From AV40 sp035568175 (lineage in GTDB: Bacteria > Verrucomicrobiota > Verrucomicrobiia > Chthoniobacterales > UBA10450): a stretch of 64,000 nt of DNA. Every line of letters starts with the position of its first letter. Position 1 is the first letter of the stretch. The translations under genes and the position numbers were made by a program. Location of the stretch: assembly GCA_035568175.1 (NCBI GenBank), contig DATMON010000004.1, forward strand, positions 248,001 to 312,000, in the 5' to 3' direction. The notes under the pieces were generated by a model. That model was not told the DNA's origin, ran no database searches, and worked only from the letters and a program-made list of their open reading frames with translations. Positions 33,985-42,230 of this stretch are shown piece after piece.

Positions 33985-34782
33985 TTACTCCTCGAATTCT
34001 GCCCAAATCGGCGCGTGATCGGAAGGATCCTCGCCTTTGCGCATGTCGCGATCGACTCCCGACGCCGTACATTTTTTGGCAAGTGCTTCGCTCGCCAACA
34101 CCGCGTCGATCCGCAGTCCGCGATTTTTCTGAAACGCGAGCATCCGATAATCCCACCAGGTAAAAACGCCGGGCTCCTGCCGATGCAATCGCAGCGTGTC
34201 GCGCAAACCAATTTCACAAAGTTGCTGAAAAGCGGCGCGCTCGGTGTCAGAGCACATGATCGCGCCGCGCCAAAGTTGTGGATCGTGAACATCGACATCT
34301 TCCGGCGCGACATTGAAATCGCCGCAGACGACAAGTCCGCCATCCGGACGGACTCGTCCCGTGGCGAGATCGACATCTTTTTCTTTGGTCAGGCAATCGC
34401 GCAGTCGCGCGTACCATTCCAATTTGTATTTGTAAGCCGGCGAACCAACTGCCTGTCCGTTTGGCGCGTAAACGGAATACACGCGCAAATTTCCGATCGT
34501 CGCCGAAATCACGCGGGCCTGCGGATCGACTACTTCGTCACAAAGCGACGCGCGAACTTGCGCGAGTTTCGTTTTCGAAAGAATCGCGACGCCATTGTAC
34601 GATTTCTCGCCGTGATAAGCGGAATCGTAACCGGCCGATTGCACCGCCAGTGCCGGAAATTGTTCGTCGAGGCACTTCGTCTCCTGCAAGCAGATAACGT
34701 CGGGCTTCGAACTTTCGAGCCAAGCAAACAACCGGTCCTGGCGTTTGCGGAGCGAATTGATGTTCCAAGAGACGACCTTCAT
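33985..34782 (-). CDS. xth: exodeoxyribonuclease III
   Basis: 265 residues. AP endonuclease/3' exonuclease of base-excision repair. Motifs: VVSWNINSLRKR (Asn ligand), ICLQETKC (Glu), YNGVAILSK, CGDFNVAPEDVDVHDP (catalytic Asp/Asn), RIDAVLAS and DHAPI (Asp-His). Length is normal. Preceded by ATCAGTGATAAGTG repeats (34797-34830). Convergent or tandem neighbours are unrelated, so it is likely transcribed alone. Confidence 0.95.
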   Translation of the reverse strand: MKVVSWNINSLRKRQDRLFAWLESSKPDVICLQETKCLDEQFPALAVQSAGYDSAYHGEKSYNGVAILSKTKLAQVRASLCDEVVDPQARVISATIGNLRVYSVYAPNGQAVGSPAYKYKLEWYARLRDCLTKEKDVDLATGRVRPDGGLVVCGDFNVAPEDVDVHDPQLWRGAIMCSDTERAAFQQLCEIGLRDTLRLHRQEPGVFTWWDYRMLAFQKNRGLRIDAVLASEALAKKCTASGVDRDMRKGEDPSDHAPIWAEFEE

Positions 34783-34877
34783 TACAGAAAGTGAATGCTG
34801 ATCAGTGATAAGTGATCAGTGATTGGAAGGAAAAATTTGCGCTCGTTCATGACTATTCCCCATTCACCGATCACGAT

Positions 34878-36251
34878 TCACAGTTCCAGTTCCACGCCCG
34901 GCGTCGGGACAACGATTTCTGAACTGGGCAAATCGGAAGCAAGGCGCGCCCGGATCCATTCCACCGCCTGCGGATCGCCGTGGACGAGTAAGATTTTTTT
35001 TGGCGCGAGACGCTCCGCGAATGCAATGAGCGATTCACGTGACGCATGGGCACTGAATTGAAACTGCTCGATGTGACAGCGCACGGGCTGCGGCGATTCG
35101 CCTGGATCAAGCGTCACCTGTTCGTTGGGCTGCGCGTTTCGCAAAATTCCCGCGGGCGATTCCGGATCGGCGTAACCGACGAAGAAAATAGAATGCCGCG
35201 GCTGATCGACAATTCGCTGCGCGAAAATGTTGGAGAGCGTTTTCGGCATCATCATCCCGCTGGAAAGTGCATAAACACGGCCGGCGCGGGTCCGCGCATC
35301 ATGAATGGTTTCGGCGTTCAAAACAAACGGTCGCAATTCGTCGAGCAATTGGAGACGCGGAAGCTGGCGCCGGCCCACGCGTGCACGCCGATCATAAATC
35401 TCGCTGATCTTGGAGCTGAGTCCGCCGATGTAGATCGGGAAATCGAGAATTTTTTCGCGTCGAAGCTTGTACAGCACCCCCAACACTTCCTGCGTTTTTC
35501 CGAGCGCGAAGACGGGGATCAGGACACAACCTCCGTGCGCGAACGCGTTTTCAATCGATTGCGCGAGCCGTTGTTCTTCGCTCGCGCGCGACCAGGTCGC
35601 CGGAACCGCGGTATCGCCGCGGGTGCATTCCATCACCAGGATGTCGATCTTCTCTTCCGGAAAAACAGCGGCCTGCGCGATCGTTTGATGATCAAAGTTA
35701 ACGTCGCCGGTGTAAAACAACGTCCGCCCTTCAGCGCGAATGAGAATTCCAGTTGAACCGAGAACGTGTCCGGCATCGAAAAATTCGAAAGTGACCGCGT
35801 CACCGTCGGCAGCCGGTGCGCGTTCGCCCGAAACCGTGTAGGCCTGCCTCAACGCGCACGATTGCCAGCGGTCGGCGGCGCGATCGGTCTCGCGATGGGT
35901 GAAAAGCGGATACAACGTCGTCCCGAACTCTTCACGCTGCCGCGTCATCACGTTGACTGAGTTGTGCAGCAACACGCTGCCGATTTCCGTCGTCGGCTCG
36001 GTCATGAATACGGGTGCCTGCGGTTGTCGCCGCATCAAAACCGGCAACGTGCCGATATGGTCTTGATGCGAGTGTGAAACAATAATCGCGTCGAGCCGGC
36101 GGTCGCCGAGCGGCTTCCAATTCGGAAGCGCTTCTTCGCCTTCGAACTTGGGGTGCATTCCGGAGTCGAGAACCAGGCGGCGTCCGGCAGCCTCTAAATA
36201 GTACGAGTTGGCGCCGATCTCCGTTCGGCGCGTCAAATTGATGAATTTCAA
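34878..36251 (-). CDS. MBL-fold beta-CASP ribonuclease-type hydrolase
   Basis: 457 residues. Zinc motifs in order: VSHSHQDHIGTLP (motif 2), DAGHVLGSTG (motif 3), YTGDVNFD (motif 4), then the beta-CASP part with SSGMMMP, FSAHASRESLI and LVHGDPQA. These mark the CPSF-73-like family of RNA-cutting enzymes. The start is TTG 36251, with the stop of the four-helix-bundle gene overlapping (TGA at 36250-36248); an internal start is possible. It has no KH domain, unlike archaeal forms. Substrate unknown, most likely RNA processing or decay. Confidence 0.88.
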   Translation of the reverse strand: MKFINLTRRTEIGANSYYLEAAGRRLVLDSGMHPKFEGEEALPNWKPLGDRRLDAIIVSHSHQDHIGTLPVLMRRQPQAPVFMTEPTTEIGSVLLHNSVNVMTRQREEFGTTLYPLFTHRETDRAADRWQSCALRQAYTVSGERAPAADGDAVTFEFFDAGHVLGSTGILIRAEGRTLFYTGDVNFDHQTIAQAAVFPEEKIDILVMECTRGDTAVPATWSRASEEQRLAQSIENAFAHGGCVLIPVFALGKTQEVLGVLYKLRREKILDFPIYIGGLSSKISEIYDRRARVGRRQLPRLQLLDELRPFVLNAETIHDARTRAGRVYALSSGMMMPKTLSNIFAQRIVDQPRHSIFFVGYADPESPAGILRNAQPNEQVTLDPGESPQPVRCHIEQFQFSAHASRESLIAFAERLAPKKILLVHGDPQAVEWIRARLASDLPSSEIVVPTPGVELEL

Positions 36252-36676
36252 ATGAACTCTTGCTCTTGCTCCTGCTCTTCCTCTCCAAAAGAAAGATACT
36301 CACCCGATTCTTCATCAATGCGCGTTCTCAGACTGTTGATCAATCCGATCAGCATGGAGACGATTTCGACAAGCTGCTGCTTCCCCGAAGCGATTCTTGC
36401 TACGTCGGTTAACTGTTTCGCAACTAAAACATCGAGACAGGCGGCGCACTCAAGCGCGGAGCCACGCGCGAAATCAAGATAGCGACAACGATCTCTAATC
36501 GCGAACTTGCCGTTTCCTTCCGCGATATTGAGCGGCACGCTGGTAGAGGCGCGGTCGAGCTGGTCCTTCACCGCCGCCTTGACTTGGACATTGGAAATTA
36601 GGTCGGTCGCCCAAGTCACAAATCCAAGAGACGTTTGGTAGACAGTGAGCTTTTCGTGGTCAAATCGGGGGTTCAT
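36248..36676 (-). CDS. four-helix-bundle protein (23S rRNA intervening-sequence family)
   Basis: About 142 residues from ATG 36676. Typical features: LTVYQTSLGFVTWATDLI, KDQLDRASTSVPLNIAEGNGK, CRYLDFARGSALECAACLDVL and a final long helix LVEIVSMLIGLINSLR. The family (S23/Avd-like fold) is abundant in Verrucomicrobiota and related phyla; role unknown, although some members lie in rRNA insertions or accompany diversity-generating retroelements. Here no reverse transcriptase is near. The C-terminus EEEQEQEQEF is encoded by the left arm of an inverted repeat whose right arm lies just upstream of the start. Confidence 0.88.
   Translation of the reverse strand: MNPRFDHEKLTVYQTSLGFVTWATDLISNVQVKAAVKDQLDRASTSVPLNIAEGNGKFAIRDRCRYLDFARGSALECAACLDVLVAKQLTDVARIASGKQQLVEIVSMLIGLINSLRTRIDEESGEYLSFGEEEQEQEQEFI
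36255..36285. repeat. CTCTTGCTC repeat arm, 3' side of the four-helix-bundle gene
   Basis: CTCTTGCTCTTGCTCCTGCT, translated on the minus strand as the acidic tail EEQEQEQEF. It pairs imperfectly with 36687-36718. Confidence 0.75.
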
Positions 36677-36686
36677 TCCGTCAGAC

Positions 36687-36718
36687 TGAGCAGGAGCAAG
36701 AGTAAAGAGCAAGAGACT
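36687..36718. repeat. GAGCAGGAGCAAGAG repeat arm, 5' side of the four-helix-bundle gene
   Basis: GAGCAGGAGCAAGAGTAAAG followed by AGCAAGAGAC, the inverted partner of 36255-36285, placed immediately upstream of the start codon at 36676. Confidence 0.75.
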
Positions 36719-36802
36719 TATGTAACCAGAAGGGCCGTCAGTGGGTCTAGACAAAGTAGAGTTCGACGTGCAACTGCCTTCGCTTAAACCGGTTCAATCA
36801 AC

Positions 36803-38290
36803 ATGCTGACGCCGCTACCCGACTCAAGCTGGAACGAGGCAACGGCGGCACATCTGCTCAATCGCGCCGGTTTCGGCGGAAGGCCGGCTGAAATCGAAGC
36901 GGTTCGAAGAAAAGGTCTCGCCGCCGCGGTGCGGGATTTCGTTGAGGTGAAAGACGACACGGCGAACGCGACACCGCCGTCCTGGGCTCATCCGCGAGAC
37001 ATTCGGGCGCAGCGGATGGAAATTAAAGCCGCGAAAGATCGCGGTGAAAATTTCCAAGGCAAAGCGCGCCAGGTCCGAATGATGGAAGGCGAAGAGATTC
37101 TCGATCTTCGCCGCTGGTGGCTCGATCGGATGCTGAATGGACCGGCGCCGCTGCTCGAAAAAATGACGCTTTTCTGGCACGGTCATTTCGCCACCAGCAT
37201 CCAAAAAGTTCGCGACGCGTATTGGATGTGGCTGCAAAACGACACGCTTCGTCGCAACGCCTTCGGAAATTTCGGCGCGCTGGTAAAGAAAATCTCCCGC
37301 GACCCCGCGATGATGATTTATCTCGACCTCCAACAAAGCAGGCAGCCGCATCCAAATGAGAATTGGGCGCGCGAACTGATGGAATTGTTCACTGTTGGGA
37401 TTGGCAATTACACCGAGCAAGACATTCGGGAATCGGCGCGCGCGTTCACCAGTTACCGGGTCGATATGACGACGCAGCAGTTTCGGTTCGCGCCATTTCA
37501 GCAGGATCGTGGGCCGAAAACGTTCATGGGCAAAACGGGAAATTTAAATGGCGACGACATCATCGACATTCTCGTGAGCAAGCCTGCCTCCGCCCAATTT
37601 ATCGGTCGCAAACTGTGGCGCTTCTTTGTCGAAGACGATCCGAGCACGGAAATGGTGAATGCGATCGGAGAGCGCATCCGCGCGCACAATTTCGAGATGC
37701 GCCCAATGCTGCGAGAAATCTTCAGCTCGGCCGAATTTTATTCGAACCGAGCGATGGGTAGCCAAATCAAGAGCCCGGTGCAATACATTGTTCAAACTTC
37801 GAAGTTGTTGGACGCTCCGCCACCGGCGCCAATCGCGGCCCAAAATGCGATGCGGCAAATGGGACAAATTCTTTTTGCGCCGCCAAACGTGAAAGGCTGG
37901 GACGGTGGCAAAACCTGGATTAGCACATCGACGTTGTTATTTCGTTATAACTTCGCCAACTACTTGATCAATGGCGACGCAATCTTGCCGCCAAATCTTC
38001 AACAGGGCCGGCAAGGCGCTGATGTTGGCTTTGGCCGCGCGGCGCAGCTGGCCGAGCAAGTGCGCCGTGACCCGATAGACATCGGCAAGCTCGTGCCGGC
38101 GGATGTTCGAGCTAGACCGCGGGATGTGGTCGATCTTTTGGTGAAAAGATTTTTCCAAGCGCGACCGGCGGAGAAAGAAATCGATACCTTCGCAAAATTT
38201 CTTGAATCGCGCGGCCCAAATACGAGCGACGCAACCCTACGTGAGCTCGTGCACCTGATGATGAGCACGCCGCAATTTCAACTCGCCTAA
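36803..38290 (+). CDS. DUF1800 domain protein
   Basis: 495 residues covering the whole DUF1800 family: AAHLLNRAGFGGRPAEIE, MTLFWHGHFATSIQKV, NFGALVKKISRDPAMMIYLD, NENWARELMELFTVGIGNYTEQDI, and FAPPNVKGWDGGKTWIST. In Planctomycetes and Verrucomicrobia these proteins are nearly always paired with a DUF1501 protein, as here; function unknown, probably envelope-associated. No signal peptide at this start. Three bases separate it from the next gene. Confidence 0.92.
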   Translation: MLTPLPDSSWNEATAAHLLNRAGFGGRPAEIEAVRRKGLAAAVRDFVEVKDDTANATPPSWAHPRDIRAQRMEIKAAKDRGENFQGKARQVRMMEGEEILDLRRWWLDRMLNGPAPLLEKMTLFWHGHFATSIQKVRDAYWMWLQNDTLRRNAFGNFGALVKKISRDPAMMIYLDLQQSRQPHPNENWARELMELFTVGIGNYTEQDIRESARAFTSYRVDMTTQQFRFAPFQQDRGPKTFMGKTGNLNGDDIIDILVSKPASAQFIGRKLWRFFVEDDPSTEMVNAIGERIRAHNFEMRPMLREIFSSAEFYSNRAMGSQIKSPVQYIVQTSKLLDAPPPAPIAAQNAMRQMGQILFAPPNVKGWDGGKTWISTSTLLFRYNFANYLINGDAILPPNLQQGRQGADVGFGRAAQLAEQVRRDPIDIGKLVPADVRARPRDVVDLLVKRFFQARPAEKEIDTFAKFLESRGPNTSDATLRELVHLMMSTPQFQLA

Positions 38291-38293
38291 CAG

Positions 38294-39631
38294 ATGAAAA
38301 CAAAAACGACGCTGCAAACACGCCGAAAGTTTCTCCGGACCTCGATGCTCGGCGCGGCCGCAACCTGGACGCTGCCAGTGTTCCTTGAAAAAACTTTCTT
38401 CGCGCTCGATGCGCTGGCGGCCGACGCAGCGACGCAGACTGTTACCGGCAAAGACGGAACAATTCTCGTCGTCCTGCAAATGGCCGGCGGCAACGACGGG
38501 CTCAATATGATTGTCCCGTACGCTGACGATGCTTACCACGTTGCTCGACCGCAGCTTCGGTTCTCAGCCGATCAAATTCTCAAGATCGACAATCACATCG
38601 GGCTCAATCCAAAGCTGACTGGTCTGAAGTCACTCTACGACGACGGACACGCGGCAATCGTGCAAGGTGTCGGTTACCCGAACCCGAACCGGTCGCATTT
38701 TCGTTCTACTGAAATCTGGCAAACCGCTTCCGACGCCGACCGCACCGTGAGCGATGGTTGGCTCGGACGTTATTTCGACAATTGCTGCTCCGGCGCCGAT
38801 CCAACCGTGGGCGTCGCCATTGGTGAAGAGACACCGCAAGCCTTCGCCGCGAAAAATCCGACCGGTGTGACATTTTCGCGTCCGGAACAATTTCGGTTTC
38901 GACCTTCCGAACCCGGCAAAGGCCAGATGAGCGCGGAAGAAATATTTTTCCGCCAACTAAACGAAAGCGGCGCGGGCGAAGAAAGTGGAAATGTCGCATC
39001 GAACGCTGGCGGATCGATCGGCGCGATTCCGGGAAAAACGAGAAACGATTTGAGCACTCTCGACTTTTTACAACGCACCGCGCTCGACGCGCAATTGAGC
39101 TCCGACAAGATTCTAGCGATCGCACGCAAGTACCAGTCAACGGTTTCGTACCCGCAGGGCCAGCTCGCCGCGAGTTTGAATATTATTGCCCGCATGATCG
39201 CCGGCGGGTTACCGACGCGGGTTTATTACGCAAGTCAGGGCGGTTTCGATACCCACGCCGGACAAGTCAACACTCACGAACGGTTAATGGGTGAGTTCAA
39301 CGACGCGGTCACCGCTTTCGTAGCTGACCTGAAGCAACAGGGAAATTTCGAGCGCGTTCTATTAATGACATTCAGCGAGTTCGGCCGGCGCGTACAGGAA
39401 AATGCAAACGGCGGGACCGATCACGGCGCCGCCGCGCCCATGTTCGTCCTCGGCGGCGGCGTGAAAGCGGGATTGTTCGGAAAATATCCGAGCCTGACCG
39501 ATCTCGATCACGGCGATTTGAAATTCAACACTGACTTCCGCAGCGTTTACGGAACAGTTCTGGATCGGTGGTTGAAAGCGCCGAGCGAGCTTGTCCTTGG
39601 TCGAAAATTTCCGGCCCTGGCCATTGTGTAG
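38294..39631 (+). CDS. DUF1501 domain protein, Tat-exported
   Basis: 445 residues. Twin-arginine signal RRKFLRTSMLGAAATWTLPVF at residues 8-28 sends the folded protein to the periplasm. The body matches DUF1501 (sulfatase/alkaline phosphatase-like fold): VVLQMAGGNDGLNMIVPY, HFRSTEIWQT, GLPTRVYYASQGGFDTHAGQ, FSEFGRRVQENANGGTDHG. Enzyme activity is not established. Operon with the DUF1800 gene. The stop TAG lies in the GGTAGGGGCG palindrome that follows. Confidence 0.92.
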   Translation: MKTKTTLQTRRKFLRTSMLGAAATWTLPVFLEKTFFALDALAADAATQTVTGKDGTILVVLQMAGGNDGLNMIVPYADDAYHVARPQLRFSADQILKIDNHIGLNPKLTGLKSLYDDGHAAIVQGVGYPNPNRSHFRSTEIWQTASDADRTVSDGWLGRYFDNCCSGADPTVGVAIGEETPQAFAAKNPTGVTFSRPEQFRFRPSEPGKGQMSAEEIFFRQLNESGAGEESGNVASNAGGSIGAIPGKTRNDLSTLDFLQRTALDAQLSSDKILAIARKYQSTVSYPQGQLAASLNIIARMIAGGLPTRVYYASQGGFDTHAGQVNTHERLMGEFNDAVTAFVADLKQQGNFERVLLMTFSEFGRRVQENANGGTDHGAAAPMFVLGGGVKAGLFGKYPSLTDLDHGDLKFNTDFRSVYGTVLDRWLKAPSELVLGRKFPALAIV

Positions 39632-39772
39632 GTAGGGGCGATTACGCTCCCGCTAGTGCATCCGATAGTGTTCCCTTTTTCTAGACGTTGCCGCAACGCT
39701 TAGCCGCTTTTGCGGCAAGTGGATTGACCCCAATCGCCCGCGGGCGGTTCGGTGAACCGCCCCTACCTCAAC
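39631..39772. repeat. GGTAGGGGCG bipartite palindrome between convergent genes
   Basis: Starts GTAGGGGCGATT (39632) and ends GGCGGTTCGGTGAACCGCC then CCTACC (39743-39768). It lies between two convergent genes and contributes the TAG stop to both. Related to 42175-42230 and 44064-44118. The internal ACGCTCCCGCTAGTGCATC recurs almost unchanged at 57125-57143. Confidence 0.75.
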
Positions 39773-40809
39773 CATTCTTCAAAAATCCGCAGCCAGTTGC
39801 CGCGTAGAGTTTTTTCGATATCGCCGTCGCTAAAGCCGCGCTCGATCAATTTGCGGGTAAGATTCTTGGCGTGTGAATGATTTGTCAGGTCAGGAATGAA
39901 ATGGGGCGTCGTTAATTTTTCCGCCATCCACTTCTTCTTTTCGTCCGGCCATTGCCGGTAAATGAACTCGAAGAAATCGAAACCGATTCCGACACAGTCG
40001 ATTCCGATCAGGCTAACAATGTGCTCGATGTGGTCGACGTAACAATCGAGCGTGCTCTTCTCCCGCTTCGGGCTGACGAGAATCGAATTGATCCCGATCA
40101 CGCCGCCGCATTTGCCGATCATCTTGACCTGTTCATCGCTGATGTTGCGCTCGACATCGTAAAATTTTCTGGCGTTGGTGTGCGAAACGATCAGTGGCTT
40201 GGTCGTAAGATCGACAACCTCTTGGAAGCCGGCCGGATTGATGTGGGCCAAATCAATTATGATGCCGAGCTTCTCGCATTCGCGGACGAGATCGCGACCA
40301 AACGGCGTCAATCCTTCGGGCGATGAGCCGCTCGCCGCAAAAATGCCGCCGTGACCAGCCGCATTCGTGCGCGCGTGAGTCAATCCAATTGCGCGAACGC
40401 CAATTTCATAAAACGCGCGCAACAAATCCAAATCGTCCCCGAGCGGCTCAACGCCTTCCATGGTGATGAGAAAGCCAATCTTCTTGGAATCGAGCGCGCG
40501 CGAGATTTCATCGTGCGTCCGGCAAACGACGCAACGTTTCGATTGCTCCGCTTCGGTGTAAAGCCGGGCGATTTGATCAAGCGCTACCTGCAGCCCGCGC
40601 TCCGGAAGATATCGATCTTCAATGTAGATCGCCGCGCCGATAATCCCCATTCCGCCGGATTCGAATTCGGACAGGAATTGCGCCGCGAGAATATCTGCAC
40701 GGGCGCGCCTTTCGTATAAATCCATCGGCAAATCGAAATGCATGTCGATCACGCCGTTCTCGTGCAGGCGATTGATCCGTTCTTCAATTGTATTCGCGGC
40801 CATCGTCAC
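39763..40809 (-). CDS. membrane dipeptidase, M19 family
   Basis: 348 residues. Renal-dipeptidase-like TIM barrel with two zincs: IDMHFD (His, Asp), ITMEGVEPL (bridging Glu), IIDLAHINPAGF and IVSHTNARKF (His pairs), and GIGFDFFEF. No signal peptide, so probably cytoplasmic or the start is misplaced. Bacterial members cut dipeptides, including D-amino-acid ones. Stop TAG comes from the adjacent GGTAGGGGCG repeat. Confidence 0.88.
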   Translation of the reverse strand: MTMAANTIEERINRLHENGVIDMHFDLPMDLYERRARADILAAQFLSEFESGGMGIIGAAIYIEDRYLPERGLQVALDQIARLYTEAEQSKRCVVCRTHDEISRALDSKKIGFLITMEGVEPLGDDLDLLRAFYEIGVRAIGLTHARTNAAGHGGIFAASGSSPEGLTPFGRDLVRECEKLGIIIDLAHINPAGFQEVVDLTTKPLIVSHTNARKFYDVERNISDEQVKMIGKCGGVIGINSILVSPKREKSTLDCYVDHIEHIVSLIGIDCVGIGFDFFEFIYRQWPDEKKKWMAEKLTTPHFIPDLTNHSHAKNLTRKLIERGFSDGDIEKTLRGNWLRIFEEWLR

Positions 40810-40827
40810 AGAGGTTCCTGTTGCCCG

Positions 40828-40932
40828 CTAAACACGCGAATAAACGCGAAAGGGTTTGCAAGCAGAGCATCCGCGCTTGATTCGACCATCTGCACTTTTC
40901 ATTCGTGTCATTCGCGTCTTTCGTGGGCTAAA
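40828..40932. repeat. CCCGCTAAACACGCGAA hairpin repeat
   Basis: Left arm CCCGCTAAACACGCGAATAA, right arm CATTCGCGTCTTTCGTGGGC about 65 bases on. Sits between the M19 and CHASE2 genes, both on the minus strand, and may end the CHASE2 transcript or lie in the M19 leader. No gene here. Confidence 0.75.
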
Positions 40933-40957
40933 ATTCTAAGATGCTGTTGAGATTCGC

Positions 40958-42133
40958 CTAGAGCGCAGGCGGCGAAGCCGCGATGGCAACTGTGCGGGCG
41001 GAATCTCTTGGTTTCGGAAGGACGATCGCGAACAATACCGAAATCCAAGTCGCTCCGAGCGGCAGCCAGGCCGGGATCCAGATCGAAAAACGCGAAATGA
41101 TCGCGAGCGCAATCAAACAATAGGCGGCCGAAAACGCGATCGCCCCGATAATCAGATCGATCCGCGAGAATCTTCGAAGCGCGCCGCTCAAGGCGGCGGC
41201 GATCACGACCATAACGCAATCGAAAACCCAGCTGACGCGCCGGACGAATGAATTGGTTTGGATCGCGCCAATTGCGGCCGCGAAAAGATCCGGGGCATTC
41301 GTCTGCGGTCGGGCCAACACCAGCTGAGTCCGAATATCCTCCAGCCGAATCGGCGTTGCGGCGCCACTTTCGTGTTGTTGGGCCGCGAGCAAAAGTTCGT
41401 CGAGCGTAACGTGACGTGCTTGCTGCACCATGCGCGGATTGATCAAGAGTGTGCCGTCGGAGCGAATAGGAATCTTGATCCCGTTTGGAAGCGTAATCGC
41501 CGTGCCAATATCGATCATTACTTCGCCCGGCGTAACGCGCATCCAAAAAAGCGCGGCTTGGAGCGCAAATGACGGAATCACATCGCCGCGATACTGAAAC
41601 AACAACGGAACGTGCAGATCGTCCGCGCTTTCTTCAGGCAGATTAATGAAGCCGAGGGTGGAAAGAATCCGAACATCTTCGCCGGGCTGATGCTCAATCC
41701 CGGAAAATTCCGGAAGATCACCCCGTCGACCGCTGACTCGGGGAAAACCGGCAATTTCAGCGACAGGCGCATCCGGATCCGGTGTGGCAGTCAATTCCGC
41801 GCCAAGCAGCAGCTTTGGAACACGCATCGCCTGATCGATGAAGATTTGTTCCTGATCTTTACTGCGCTCGCCCCATTGCAGAATCGGTTCAATCGCAATC
41901 ACGGTCGGCTTGAATTCGAGAATACCCTGCAAAAACAAAGCCGCTTCTAGCGGCGGCGGATTTTCGCGCCCGATTTCAACGATCGTGAGCGGCACCGCCT
42001 TGGCCACCGGTTGTGAATGTCGAATCAACCAGCGCAAAAAATATTCTTCGGAGCGTTGAAAGCGCGGCTCGCGCAGAAACAAAGCACCAAGCAACAACAC
42101 GACAATGATGACCCAGATCGACGGCCGCTCCAT
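40958..42133 (-). CDS. CHASE2-domain membrane protein without output domain
   Basis: 391 residues. One N-terminal membrane helix, a periplasmic CHASE2 sensor (PLTIVEIGRENPPPLEAALFLQGILEFKPTVIAIEPIL; STLGFINLPEESADD), and three C-terminal helices. CHASE2 is normally attached to a kinase, cyclase or GGDEF domain, but here the protein stops after a short basic tail. Either it signals through a partner or is itself a degenerate receptor. Single gene; ends 25 bases from the preceding repeat. Confidence 0.8.
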   Translation of the reverse strand: MERPSIWVIIVVLLLGALFLREPRFQRSEEYFLRWLIRHSQPVAKAVPLTIVEIGRENPPPLEAALFLQGILEFKPTVIAIEPILQWGERSKDQEQIFIDQAMRVPKLLLGAELTATPDPDAPVAEIAGFPRVSGRRGDLPEFSGIEHQPGEDVRILSTLGFINLPEESADDLHVPLLFQYRGDVIPSFALQAALFWMRVTPGEVMIDIGTAITLPNGIKIPIRSDGTLLINPRMVQQARHVTLDELLLAAQQHESGAATPIRLEDIRTQLVLARPQTNAPDLFAAAIGAIQTNSFVRRVSWVFDCVMVVIAAALSGALRRFSRIDLIIGAIAFSAAYCLIALAIISRFSIWIPAWLPLGATWISVLFAIVLPKPRDSARTVAIAASPPAL

Positions 42134-42174
42134 CGCAGAAAAGTGAAGAGTGATGAGTGACGAGTGACAAGATT

Positions 42175-42230
42175 AAAGGTAGCGGCGATTGACCTCAATC
42201 GCCATGGCGGTTCGGTGAACCGCCCCTACC
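42175..42230. repeat. GGTAGCGGCGATTG/GGTGAACCGCC palindrome after nadA
   Basis: Two hairpins in a row, GCGATTGACCTCAATCGC and GGCGGTTCGGTGAACCGCC, flanked by GGTAGC and CCTACC. The nadA TAG stop (minus strand) lies in the GGTAGG end. Placed between nadA and the CHASE2 gene, both on the minus strand. Confidence 0.8.
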
